A DNA stretch of 21,975 bases from a virus, in the IMG/VR virus record IMGVR_UViG_3300031566_000415, positions 1 through 21,975 of that record, one strand, 5' to 3'. The notes beneath the pieces are model-generated. The model saw nothing but the letters and a program-made list of their open reading frames with translations. It made no database searches and was not told where the DNA came from. Position numbers and translations under genes: made by a program. Every line of letters starts with the position of its first letter. Within the stretch, counting starts at the first letter, position 1. Of this stretch, positions 6,847-14,118 are shown piece after piece.

Positions 6847-7898
6847 TTCAAGGACAGACAAACACAGAAGCGAACTATAGGGCTGTCATGTTAGACAGCT
6901 CTAGTTCTTTAAAAGACTTTTCACTTGATAGAAAGAAGTATCATAGAAAATATGTACTTAATGAGCCTATTAATGAAAAGGAAACTGCAGCTGCTAATAT
7001 GGGCAGACTAGTAGAAACTCTCTTATGGGAACCACACCTATTTGAAGATAAATTTACGATGTCAAGTTGTGCATGTACACCAACAGGACTTATGCTTGAG
7101 TTTGTAGAAGCATTATATCGTGTCACTAGAGATGCTACAGATGAAGATGGTAATGTATCCAGAGACTTCGAAAGCCTATCTAGAGAAGCATATGATATAT
7201 CTTCTTTCAAGATAAAGTATGAGGCTGTTATCAAGAAGTTTGTAGGCACTGATGCAGAGCTCTACTATCATGAGATTAGAAAAGTGAGAACTAACAACCT
7301 CACTGTAGTGAATAGTTTAGAAATCACTATGGCTGAAAAGATAGTTGAAACACTTAAGAGCAGCTCTGTTACATCTTCTATAGTTAATCTAGTAAACAGT
7401 AGTAGATACACTACGTATGATCAGCTACAAGTTGAAAACTATATAGTGGATGATCATGCTTTTAAATCTATGATGGACTGGGTAGTGGTGGATCATGATG
7501 CACAAACTGTACAAGTGTATGATTTGAAGTGTACATGGAATGTAGAGAACTTCTTTGAAGAATACTATTTGTACAGAAGAGCGTACATCCAGGCGTACCT
7601 TTATAAGAAAGCTGCACAACATATAGCCAGTGATGAAGATAATGAGTTCTATAAATATGAAGTGCTCAATCCTAAATTCATTGTCTGTGATAGTGCAAAC
7701 TATTATAGTCCACTAGTGTATACATTGTCTGATGAAGACATGCGTGATGGTTACCTTGGTTTTGACTACAAGGGTAGAACTTACCCTGGTGTGAAGAACC
7801 TAATCAGTGGTCTTAAGTGGGCAGTGGAAAATAACTTATGGGATGTTAGTCAAGAGAACTTTGAGACTAATGGAATCGTTAACTTACGTAATAGATAA
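6843..7898 (+). CDS. PD-(D/E)xK exonuclease, RecE/RecB-like
   Basis: The 351-residue protein follows the phage exonuclease VIII/RecB-nuclease plan. 'LDSSSSLKDFSLDRKKYHRKYV' (18-38) is the SxSSLKxF entry motif; 'ANMGRLVETLLWEP' (51-64) corresponds to the GxxxHxxLLEP helix, with Val in place of the usual His; 'MMDWVVVD' with D212 and 'VYDLKCT' with D227 and K229 form the D...DxK active site; 'AYIQAYLY' with Q250 gives the QxxxY helix. Such enzymes degrade one strand of duplex ends to feed a recombinase, which fits the RecA-like gene downstream. A 55-residue acidic and Ser-rich stretch (about 96-150) separates the first helices from the core. Confidence 0.82.
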   Translation: MIQGQTNTEANYRAVMLDSSSSLKDFSLDRKKYHRKYVLNEPINEKETAAANMGRLVETLLWEPHLFEDKFTMSSCACTPTGLMLEFVEALYRVTRDATDEDGNVSRDFESLSREAYDISSFKIKYEAVIKKFVGTDAELYYHEIRKVRTNNLTVVNSLEITMAEKIVETLKSSSVTSSIVNLVNSSRYTTYDQLQVENYIVDDHAFKSMMDWVVVDHDAQTVQVYDLKCTWNVENFFEEYYLYRRAYIQAYLYKKAAQHIASDEDNEFYKYEVLNPKFIVCDSANYYSPLVYTLSDEDMRDGYLGFDYKGRTYPGVKNLISGLKWAVENNLWDVSQENFETNGIVNLRNR

Positions 7899-7900
7899 TA

Positions 7901-8467
7901 ATGACAATAAAAAAGACAATAACCAGTATATTTATGGTGCCTTCTCTAAGGGTTCCAAAGAACGCATTGAAAGAAAATGGGTTTATAAATGGTTATGTCG
8001 AAGATGCAGAAAGAGATTTTCAGTACCCAGGTGCTGTCTATCTCTTGTTTCTGCCAGAAGACATAATTAAATTTAGAGAGTTTCTTGATGAGGAGTATGA
8101 ACGTACAGAACAAATCATCGAGGATTATGATTATGAAAGTGGTTTTGTCGTTGTTGTATATAAATTAGATCCTAAATGGAATAAAGACTTCAGTCTTGTA
8201 AGACAAGGTAGCTATTCCAAAACTTCTAGTAGCTTTCAGAAACTATTTCCGAAAGTTATAAAGATAAAGAAGAATGGATTACACAGAGATGAGATATCTC
8301 TTCAATATAGAATCTTTAATAAGACAGAAGACATGGTGGAGTATTGGGAAAATAAGATAGGTATTGAATGGGATAATGATTTTGAAGTGTGGGATGGATA
8401 TGACAAGGATAAAGAAATACTTCATATTAACGATATAAAAGAGAATGCTAAACTAGTAAAACAATAA
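7901..8467 (+). CDS. Conserved-looking phage protein, unknown
   Basis: I do not recognise this 188-residue protein. It begins 2 nt after the exonuclease stop with a beta-rich N-terminus ('ITSIFMVPSLRVP'), followed by 'GFINGYVEDAERDFQYPGAVYLLFLP' and a short helix rich in Glu/Arg. The second half holds strands ('GFVVVVYKLDPKW', 'ISLQYRIFNK') and an acidic, Trp-rich tail. There are no Cys motifs, signal or membrane segments. The compact alternating pattern looks like a small globular alpha/beta protein. It lies between a recombination nuclease and a DnaA-like protein, so a DNA-metabolism role is plausible but unproven. Confidence 0.7.
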   Translation: MTIKKTITSIFMVPSLRVPKNALKENGFINGYVEDAERDFQYPGAVYLLFLPEDIIKFREFLDEEYERTEQIIEDYDYESGFVVVVYKLDPKWNKDFSLVRQGSYSKTSSSFQKLFPKVIKIKKNGLHRDEISLQYRIFNKTEDMVEYWENKIGIEWDNDFEVWDGYDKDKEILHINDIKENAKLVKQ

Positions 8468-8469
8468 TT

Positions 8470-8880
8470 ATGGATGCAGAAAAATTGATAGTTGATAACC
8501 CTTTAACAAAGGAGCAGCTAAAAGAATGGTTTCTAAACAAGCTGATGGAATCTGTAGAAGACTTTGATAGGGATGATGCCTTCAAAGAATTTATGATAAA
8601 GTCAGGTATAACAGATGACCAGATAGTAACAGTGTTTAAAGAGGGTGGTAGAGCTGCCTTAGATATGTTTGATGAGAAAGAAATAGTCATCAATGTAAAA
8701 CACAATTGGAAGACTAAGAAGTTTTCTTATTATATAAATGATGAGAAAGAAAGTGGCAGCTACAGCACAAGAAAAGAAGCAGAAGCTAGCGCACTATCCC
8801 AAGCTGTTAAAATGCTTGAGGAGAAGTTAACTGAGGAATTAACTCAAAACGAGGAGACAAATGACAACCCAGAAGATTAA
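8470..8880 (+). CDS. Unknown acidic protein
   Basis: The 136-residue protein has two parts. Residues 1-75 are helical and acidic, ending in 'GGRAALDMFDEKE'. Residues 76-125 read 'VNVKHNWKTKKFSYYIND...GSYSTRKEAEASALSQAVKMLEEKL', a strand-strand-helix unit of the kind seen where a short beta hairpin is followed by an 'xTRxEAxxxAxxxAxxxLE' helix. The last residues are Glu/Asn-rich and disordered. It starts 2 nt after the previous stop and overlaps the DnaA-like gene by 20 nt. No function can be assigned. Confidence 0.65.
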   Translation: MDAEKLIVDNPLTKEQLKEWFLNKLMESVEDFDRDDAFKEFMIKSGITDDQIVTVFKEGGRAALDMFDEKEIVINVKHNWKTKKFSYYINDEKESGSYSTRKEAEASALSQAVKMLEEKLTEELTQNEETNDNPED

Positions 8881-9247
8881 AGAACTTGTAGAAGACTATT
8901 ATAATGTAAACTTATCAGAGAAAACTAGAAGAAGACATATAGTGCACTTTAGGTTTCTATACTATCATTTAGCATACAATCATGCATCTGATGGATATAG
9001 CTTAGATGCAATTGGTAAAACCTTAGGTGGTTTTGATCATGTTACAGTGTTGTATGGTATTAAACAGTATAAAAATTTATACGAGTTTGATAAACGTTTT
9101 AGAGAGATGGTAAACCCATTTCTTAACGAGCTAGAACAAGAAATGGAAGTTAACACTGCAGAAAATACAAGAAGCTTAAGAAGACAAGTTAAACGTATGA
9201 AGAATAAAATCATTCAGATGGAGAAACAACTTGAAGAAATCTTCTAA
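8861..9247 (+). CDS. Stand-alone DnaA domain IV (DnaA-box binding) protein with coiled-coil tail
   Basis: The 128-residue protein resembles only the C-terminal DNA-binding domain of bacterial DnaA: 'VEDYYNVNLSE' (10-20, DnaA: VAxYYxIxxxDL), 'RRRHIVHFRFLYYHLAY' (23-39), 'YSLDAIGKTLGGFDHVTVLYGIKQY' (46-70). The 'GGFDHVTV' at 56-63 is the DnaA signature GGRDHSTV that reads the box in the major groove. The AAA+ ATPase and domains I-II are missing, and residues 84-128 form a charged coiled coil likely to dimerise. It may bind DnaA boxes on phage or host DNA as a transcription factor, origin protein or competitor of host DnaA. A near-consensus box lies in front of the recA-like gene in this window. 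The domain call is firm; the role is inference. Confidence 0.85.
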   Translation: MTTQKIKELVEDYYNVNLSEKTRRRHIVHFRFLYYHLAYNHASDGYSLDAIGKTLGGFDHVTVLYGIKQYKNLYEFDKRFREMVNPFLNELEQEMEVNTAENTRSLRRQVKRMKNKIIQMEKQLEEIF

Positions 9248-9262
9248 ATTTTACAAATAATT

Positions 9263-9445
9263 ATGAGATCAATTGGAAAAATTATATTAGATTTGCTTGC
9301 CGATAATCACGTATCAGCTGACGAAGCTGAATTACTTATCACCAAGCTTTCAGAAACAACACCAAAATCCTTAGGTTTTCAGCCCAAGCGGACTGATAAT
9401 TCCTATTGGGTAAGGACAACAACTATGGACTATGAGAACTGCTAA
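9263..9445 (+). CDS. Small protein, unknown
   Basis: A 60-residue protein starting after a 15 nt AT-rich spacer. The N-terminal 30 residues form an amphipathic helix followed by 'DNHVSADEAELLITKL', which resembles the short helix-turn-helix 'DGxIxxDEAxxLI' seen in small SHOCT-like or EF-hand-like segments; the remainder ('GFQPKRTDNSYWVRTTT') has no recognisable pattern. It overlaps the next gene by 14 nt, which supports real translation. No function assigned. Confidence 0.55.
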   Translation: MRSIGKIILDLLADNHVSADEAELLITKLSETTPKSLGFQPKRTDNSYWVRTTTMDYENC

Positions 9446-9761
9446 AGAATTTAATGAAACACACGAGTTAGTGTTAGACGGAGAAGGACTGCAGATTGAT
9501 GTTCCTTCAGTTGTTCAGTTTTTAAATCAAGTGTTTACTGATTTGCTAAAGATAGAGGGATTTAGGTATACAGAGATATCAACTATCCGTGGTATACCTA
9601 GAGTGAATACAAACCTTACGGACATCTTACCATTTGTTGGTAGAATCATTCATCAAGAGTTAGAAGAAAAGATCAGCCTTATGCTCAAAATAGAGTTTGA
9701 GGTGGAACAGAGACTCTTGTCCATAAATTTAGATAAACACGGTAAACCTATAACAACATGA
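9432..9761 (+). CDS. Unknown protein upstream of nrdB
   Basis: The 109-residue protein overlaps its neighbours by 14 nt upstream and 4 nt downstream. It is predicted mixed alpha/beta: 'NETHELVLDGEGLQIDVPSVVQFLNQVFTDLLKIEGF' then 'GRIIHQELEEKISLMLKIEFEVEQRLLSIN'. The two helical segments with regular hydrophobics could pack as a small dimer. There is no catalytic motif. Its coupling to nrdB places it in the nucleotide-supply part of the operon. Confidence 0.6.
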   Translation: MRTAKEFNETHELVLDGEGLQIDVPSVVQFLNQVFTDLLKIEGFRYTEISTIRGIPRVNTNLTDILPFVGRIIHQELEEKISLMLKIEFEVEQRLLSINLDKHGKPITT

Positions 9762-10738
9762 ACAACAACATTTTTATGCCAAGGGTAAATATTCTCCCAT
9801 ATGAATATCCACAACTACTAGAGTACAAAGATGCTATCAGACACTCGTATTGGATTGATACAGAGTTTAACTTCACTGAAGATATACAAGACTTCAAGGT
9901 GACACTTAGTGACCAAGAGTGTGATGTTATCAAGAAAACTATGCTTGCAATAGCACAAATTGAGGTGAATGTAAAAACCTTCTGGGGTGATTTGTACAAA
10001 CGTATGCCTATTACAGAGATAGGTGATGTGGGATTCACATTTGCTGAATCAGAAGTGCGACATAAAGATGCATATGCCAGACTATTAAGAATACTAGGAC
10101 TTGAAAAAGAGTTCCAGAACGTGGTTGAAGTGCCTGCCATAGAAGGTAGAATTAAGTATTTGAAAAAGTACTTAGATGGTACAAGATCACGAGATGATAA
10201 AATGTATACTAAGTCTGTGCTGTTGTTCTCGTTGTTTATAGAGCACGTAAGTTTGTTTAGTCAATTCTTGATTATGATGAGCTTCAACAAAGAAAAGAAT
10301 GTCCTGAAGGGGATATCTAATGTTGTTGAGGCTACAAGTAAGGAAGAAGAGATTCATGGAAACTTTGGAGCAGAACTTATCAATATCATTAAGAAGGAGA
10401 ATCCAGAATGGTTTGATGAAGAGTTTAACAATCTTATCTACTCAGCATGTAAGAAAGCATATGATGCTGAGTGTGGTATACTAGATTGGATCTTTGAACA
10501 AGGAGAGCTTGAATTTCTTTCTAAGGAAACAATTCAGCACTTTATCATGAATCGATTTAACAACTCTCTTAAGAGAATTGGAATGAAACCAATATTTGAA
10601 GTTGATACGAATTTGTTGGCTTCAACAAAATGGTTTGATATAGAAATCACAGCTACAAAAGAGGGAGACTTCTTTTACAAAAAGCAAGTAGATTATAATA
10701 AAAAGAGTAAGAGTATAACTGTAGACGATTTATTTTAA
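9758..10738 (+). CDS. nrdB: Class I ribonucleotide reductase, beta (radical) subunit
   Basis: The 326-residue protein is the ferritin-like subunit that generates the radical for dNTP synthesis. Candidate metal ligands are E69 ('AQIEV', where E. coli has Asp84), E99 and H102 ('ESEVRH'), E162 ('FIEHVS'), E197 and H200 ('EEEIH'). Y106, four residues after H102, sits where E. coli has the radical Tyr122. The C-terminus 'SITVDDLF' is the short tail by which beta docks on alpha. The ligand set and the Bacteroidota-like 'QIEVxVKTFWGDLYKxxP' phrase place it in class I. Whether it uses iron or another metal cannot be read from sequence. It overlaps the upstream gene by 4 nt and the alpha gene follows after 1 nt. 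Confidence 0.95.
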   Translation: MNNNIFMPRVNILPYEYPQLLEYKDAIRHSYWIDTEFNFTEDIQDFKVTLSDQECDVIKKTMLAIAQIEVNVKTFWGDLYKRMPITEIGDVGFTFAESEVRHKDAYARLLRILGLEKEFQNVVEVPAIEGRIKYLKKYLDGTRSRDDKMYTKSVLLFSLFIEHVSLFSQFLIMMSFNKEKNVLKGISNVVEATSKEEEIHGNFGAELINIIKKENPEWFDEEFNNLIYSACKKAYDAECGILDWIFEQGELEFLSKETIQHFIMNRFNNSLKRIGMKPIFEVDTNLLASTKWFDIEITATKEGDFFYKKQVDYNKKSKSITVDDLF

Positions 10739-10739
10739 G

Positions 10740-12365
10740 ATGGAATATAAGAGATATTACTGGCTTAACGAAGACAGTAGAACATTCTTGTCCAGGGGAT
10801 ACATAGATGAATCTCCTGAACAACGAATAAGAGATATAGCAAACATTGCTGAGAAGTATTTAGCAATAAAAGACTTTGCATGTAAGTTTGAAGACTATAT
10901 GGCAAAGGGATATTACTCACTATCTACACCTGTATGGATTAACTTTGGTAAAGCAAAGGGACTTCCTATTAGTTGTTATGGATCTAATGTAGATGATACA
11001 CTAGATAGCATACTAAATGCAGGCCGTGAGATAGGAATGATGTCTAAGTATGGAGGAGGTACAAGTGCTTTCTTAGGAAACATAAGACCTAGAGGATCTA
11101 ACATCACCACAGGTGGTAAAGCAGATGGTCCTATACACTATGCAAGAATGTATGACACTGTTGTAGATGTGTGTAAACAATCTGCAGCTAGACGTGGTGC
11201 ATGTGCTGTATACTTACCAGTGGAGCACTCTGATATAGAAGAGTTTCTAGACATTGGTACAGAAGGTAATCCTATTCAGAATCTTCAGTATGGTGTCACA
11301 GTGAGTGATGCCTGGTTGAAGAGTATGAAAGCTGGTAGCAAAGAGAAGCGTAAGATATGGGCTAAGATTATTCAAAGACGTAATGAATTTGGATTCCCAT
11401 ACATTATGTTCTCTGACAACTCAAACAAGAATACACCATATCAGGAGCTTGGATATAAAATCACAGCTTCTAATTTGTGTAGTGAAATACAGCTGCCAAC
11501 AGACAGCTTCAACAGTTTTGTATGTTGTTTAGGATCTATCAACTTGTTACATTGGGATGAGATAAAAGAAACAGATGCTATTGAGACATATGTACTGTTC
11601 TTAAATGCTGTGATGGATGAATTCATTCAGAAGGCAGAACATCTTCCTGGTATGAGAAGAGCACATAGGTTTGCAAAGGATCACAGAGCTATAGGTTTAG
11701 GTGTAATGGGGTATCATTCTTTATTTCAATCTAAGCTTGTAGAGTTTGAATCCTTAGAAGCTAAGCAACTTAATCATAAAATCTTTAGCACACTACAAGA
11801 AAGAGCTAACGATGCATCTAAGTGGCTACATACAGCTAAAGGATACAAATCAATTAGAGAAGGTTATGCTAACACTACACTAATGGCTATAGCACCAACT
11901 AAATCTAGTTCATTTATACACGGTGCAGTGTCTATGGGTATTGAACCAATAAAATCTAACTATTTCATCAAAGACTTAGCTAAGAGCAAGACGGTGTATA
12001 AGAATCCTTTCTTAGAAGCTGAGCTTGAGAAGTATGAGTTAAACACTGATGAAACATGGGACTCTATTCTTAATAAGGATGGGTCCGTACAACATCTAGA
12101 CTTCCCTACAAAGGAAGTTTTCAAATCATTTATAGAGATTAGTCCTAAGGAGATAGTTCTGCAGGCTGCACAAAGACAGAAGTTCATTGATCAGTCTCAA
12201 AGTTTAAACCTTATGATAGATCCTAGCGTACCAGCTAAGGATATCAATCAACTATATTTGTATGCCCACGAAGAGGGTGTTAAAACTCTCTACTATCAGT
12301 TTAGTCAGAGCTCTGCACAAGCATTTGCAAGGAACATCCTTGAGTGTGCAAGTTGTGAAGGCTAA
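10740..12365 (+). CDS. nrdA: Class I ribonucleotide reductase, alpha (catalytic) subunit without ATP cone
   Basis: At 541 residues this is much shorter than E. coli NrdA (761) and starts directly in the barrel, so the N-terminal ATP-cone that gives dATP shut-off is absent. Active-site landmarks are C79 ('PISCYGSN'), N245/C247/E249 ('NLCSEI'), C262 in 'VCCLGSINL', the radical-relay Tyr pair in 'TLYYQFSQSS' near the C-terminus, and the re-reducing C536/C539 pair at the very end ('CASCEG'). It makes dNDPs together with NrdB, probably escaping host allosteric shut-off. It follows nrdB after 1 nt and is the last gene before the large + strand intergenic region. No thioredoxin or glutaredoxin gene is in the window, so host reductant is likely used. 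Confidence 0.95.
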   Translation: MEYKRYYWLNEDSRTFLSRGYIDESPEQRIRDIANIAEKYLAIKDFACKFEDYMAKGYYSLSTPVWINFGKAKGLPISCYGSNVDDTLDSILNAGREIGMMSKYGGGTSAFLGNIRPRGSNITTGGKADGPIHYARMYDTVVDVCKQSAARRGACAVYLPVEHSDIEEFLDIGTEGNPIQNLQYGVTVSDAWLKSMKAGSKEKRKIWAKIIQRRNEFGFPYIMFSDNSNKNTPYQELGYKITASNLCSEIQLPTDSFNSFVCCLGSINLLHWDEIKETDAIETYVLFLNAVMDEFIQKAEHLPGMRRAHRFAKDHRAIGLGVMGYHSLFQSKLVEFESLEAKQLNHKIFSTLQERANDASKWLHTAKGYKSIREGYANTTLMAIAPTKSSSFIHGAVSMGIEPIKSNYFIKDLAKSKTVYKNPFLEAELEKYELNTDETWDSILNKDGSVQHLDFPTKEVFKSFIEISPKEIVLQAAQRQKFIDQSQSLNLMIDPSVPAKDINQLYLYAHEEGVKTLYYQFSQSSAQAFARNILECASCEG

Positions 12366-12373
12366 TCAACTTA

Positions 12374-12434
12374 TGTAAAAAAATGTACAAACACCACTAA
12401 ATTTAGTTTGGTGGTTTGAAATACATTTTTTACA
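12374..12434. repeat. Long imperfect inverted repeat after nrdA
   Basis: Arms 12374-12387 and 12422-12434 are complementary except for one extra A. Inside them, CAAAC/GTTTG (12388-12392 with 12414-12418), ACCA/TGGT (12393-12396 with 12409-12412) and the palindrome CTAAATTTAG (12397-12406) continue the pairing with small bulges, giving a hairpin of about 60 nt. It begins 8 nt after the nrdA stop and probably structures the 3' end of that mRNA. It overlaps the -33 and -7 elements of a promoter. Confidence 0.7.
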
Positions 12435-12438
12435 TTTG
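12408..12438 (+). promoter_or_regulatory. Consensus Bacteroidota promoter inside the inverted repeat
   Basis: TTG (12408-12410), a 20 nt spacer and TACATTTG (12431-12438) match TTG-N19-23-TAnnTTTG fully. The predicted start is near 12444. No open frame follows before a strong terminator at 12499-12528, so the product would be a short RNA unless the terminator is read through into recA. Confidence 0.65.
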
Positions 12439-12443
12439 GTGTG

Positions 12444-12528
12444 TGGGGATACAAGATTTGAATTAAGTATTTCTGTTCTGTTTTTAATTGTGAAAAGGGG
12501 CCTTGGAGAAATCTAAGGCCTTTTTTTT
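12444..12528 (+). ncRNA. Candidate small RNA (~85 nt) between nrdA and recA
   Basis: The segment is bounded by a consensus promoter (12408-12438) and a strong intrinsic terminator (12499-12528) and contains no credible coding frame. A weak 5' stem can form between GGGATAC and GTATTTC with two G-U pairs, followed by a single-stranded U-rich stretch and the terminator stem capped by GAAA. It does not resemble a tRNA, 6S, or any riboswitch I know. The transcript, its ends and its role are inferred only. Confidence 0.45.
12499..12528 (+). terminator. Strong intrinsic terminator
   Basis: GGCCTTGGA (12499-12507) pairs with TCTAAGGCC (12512-12520), 9 bp with one G-T pair, closed by a GAAA tetraloop and followed by eight T (12521-12528). 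The preceding AAAAGG can extend the stem into the T run. It separates the nrdA end and candidate small RNA from recA. Confidence 0.9.
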
Positions 12529-12546
12529 GCTTTAAAACATTATGAG

Positions 12547-12571
12547 ATATCCACAAAATTTACTATATTTG
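12547..12571 (+). promoter_or_regulatory. recA promoter with near-consensus DnaA box
   Basis: TATATTTG (12564-12571) is a perfect Bacteroidota -7 element 24 nt before the recA ATG; no TTG occurs at the expected -33 spacing. Just upstream, ATATCCACA (12547-12555) matches the DnaA box TTATCCACA at eight of nine positions and lies where the -33/spacer should be. A DnaA-type protein bound there could activate or block this promoter. Confidence 0.5.
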
Positions 12572-12595
12572 TAAGTAACAATTAAATAATTAAGA

Positions 12596-13708
12596 ATGGC
12601 AAAAAAACAAGAAGCAACCGTAGACAAATTCCAGGAAGCACTGGAGAAATTAAACAAACAGTATGGTAAGGGAACCGTACTAGCATTAAACAGCAAAACA
12701 GAAGGTAATTATGATGTAATCAGCACAGGATCAATTGGATTTGACTGGATTACATTAGGTGTTGGAGGTTTTGTAAAAGGTAAAATGTATGAACTTATGG
12801 GCTGGGAGGGCACAGGTAAATCTACAATATGTGGACATGCTGTAGCTAGCTGCCAGGCTAAAGGAGGAAAGGTAGTTTATATTGATGGCGAACATGCTGT
12901 TGATAAAAACTATTTTGAAGCACTAGGTGTAAATACATCAGAGATGTTAATTGCTCAACCATCATCAGGTGAAGAAGGTTTTAACATTGCTGTAGAGATG
13001 ATGCAGTCAGGAGAAGTAGATTTAGTAATCATTGATTCAGATAGTTCACTTATTCCTAAATCTGTGTTAGATGGTGATGTTGGAGACCATGCAATTGGTA
13101 AGAAGGCAAGATTAAACAGTGGTGCATACCCTAAACTTAAGTCTATGTGTCACAATACTAACACTTGTGTCATTGTAATCTCTCAGTATCGTGAGAAGAT
13201 TGGTGTTATGTTTGGTAACCCTACAACTACACAAGGTGGACATGCACTAAAGTTCTACTCAGATTGTAGAATAGAGGTGAGTAGATCGCTAATGAAAGAT
13301 GGTCAAGAAGTTATTGGTAACCTCACTAAAGTGAAAGCTACTAAGAACAAGATGAGTCCTCCTTACCAGAAGTCAGAGTTTGATATAATTTATGGTGTTG
13401 GTATTGATAGAGTGAGTGAAACTCTTCAGTTACTACATGATCTTGAACTAGGTCGTAAATATGGTAAGACATATACATTTGATGATGTTAAGTATGACTT
13501 GGACGAGTTTAAAGAGATGGTGTTAGAGGATGTTGATTTCTTTGACAAACTCAAGAACAAGATTGTAAATGCTATAAAGGGTGTTGAAGAACAACCTGAA
13601 GTTGAAAAAAAAACTGAAGCCAGCATTGAGGTGATAGACTATGACAAAGCTAAAAGTATTGAAGTGGTAGAACCAGAACAACTTACACCTGATTTATTTG
13701 ATATATGA
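12596..13708 (+). CDS. recA: RecA-family recombinase
   Basis: The 370-residue protein is a full RecA: Walker A 'GWEGTGKST' (69-77), catalytic Glu in 'YIDGEHAVD' (E99), Walker B 'VDLVIID' (141-147), 'VISQYREKIGVMFGNPTTTQGG' (about 194-215; loop L2 with Q197), and 'ALKFYSDCRIEV'. The N-terminal 'KFQEALEKLNKQYGKGTVLAL' is the polymerisation helix. It forms ATP filaments on ssDNA and performs strand exchange, presumably on ends made by the exonuclease upstream. The C-terminal 45 residues are an acidic tail, as in bacterial RecA. It closely follows cellular RecA, not T4 UvsX. It has its own -7 element. The stop overlaps the next start (ATGA). Confidence 0.95.
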   Translation: MAKKQEATVDKFQEALEKLNKQYGKGTVLALNSKTEGNYDVISTGSIGFDWITLGVGGFVKGKMYELMGWEGTGKSTICGHAVASCQAKGGKVVYIDGEHAVDKNYFEALGVNTSEMLIAQPSSGEEGFNIAVEMMQSGEVDLVIIDSDSSLIPKSVLDGDVGDHAIGKKARLNSGAYPKLKSMCHNTNTCVIVISQYREKIGVMFGNPTTTQGGHALKFYSDCRIEVSRSLMKDGQEVIGNLTKVKATKNKMSPPYQKSEFDIIYGVGIDRVSETLQLLHDLELGRKYGKTYTFDDVKYDLDEFKEMVLEDVDFFDKLKNKIVNAIKGVEEQPEVEKKTEASIEVIDYDKAKSIEVVEPEQLTPDLFDI

Positions 13709-14118
13709 AATGTATAGTGTGTGGAGCAAATTCAGAGTCTGAATACTGTTTCAAACATAAGCCTAGAAAACAACTGTCTGGCAACAAGGGATTTAAAACG
13801 CCAGCACTAACTACCAAACCCACAGTTAGTGTTGGTAAATCCCAACCAAACAAAGACCACATATTGTTCAAACAGATATGGAACAAAAGACCACATAGGT
13901 CTGAAGTGAGTGGAACCTATCTAGGTAAAGAAGCATTGAGTGTATATTTTCATCACATTCTTCCTAAAAATAAATATCCACAGTTTAGGAATTTAGAAGA
14001 AAATATTATACTTTTGACAGCTGATGAACATGCTAATGTAGAATCTGATATCTACAGGTATGAAAAAGTAAATGAGATACGAGAGTATCTAATAGATAAA
14101 TATAAACTAAACATATGA
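13705..14118 (+). CDS. HNH-type nuclease with N-terminal zinc knuckle
   Basis: The 137-residue protein opens with a small zinc site (C3, C6, C15, H18), then a basic linker rich in Lys, Thr and Pro. Residues 58-115 read 'IWNKRPHRSEVSG', 'YFHHILPKNKYPQFR', 'NIILLTADEHANVESD', an HNH core with H83-H84, N100 and H109. This 'SEVSGxxLG...FHHILPKxxYP...NIILLTxxEH' pattern occurs in many phage HNH proteins near recombination genes. It is coupled to recA by a 4 nt overlap and to the next gene by another, so it may act in recombination or in processing branched DNA; that role is inference. Confidence 0.75.
   Translation: MKCIVCGANSESEYCFKHKPRKQLSGNKGFKTPALTTKPTVSVGKSQPNKDHILFKQIWNKRPHRSEVSGTYLGKEALSVYFHHILPKNKYPQFRNLEENIILLTADEHANVESDIYRYEKVNEIREYLIDKYKLNI

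Noticed and set aside
7807-8070. 87-codon + strand frame across the exonuclease end
   Set aside because: It is out of frame with two well-supported genes and overlaps both heavily; its basic Cys-containing tail comes from the other frame's codons.
9432-12365. Intein or intron in nrdB/nrdA
   Set aside because: Both subunits read through all active-site motifs without interruption. The two HNH genes in the window are not inside any gene.
12439-12470. tRNA-like T-arm (TTCAAAT) on the - strand followed by CCA
   Set aside because: The flanking five-base arms do not pair and no D-arm, anticodon arm or acceptor partner could be drawn.
12371-12556. 61-codon - strand frame in the nrdA-recA gap
   Set aside because: The region is explained by an inverted repeat, a promoter and a terminator; the frame runs through the terminator and the protein has no recognisable composition.
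13679-13705. RecA tail QLTPDLF as a clamp-binding motif
   Set aside because: The spacing between Gln and Leu-Phe does not fit the QLxLF or QxxLxLF consensus, and acidic RecA tails commonly end in such residues by chance.
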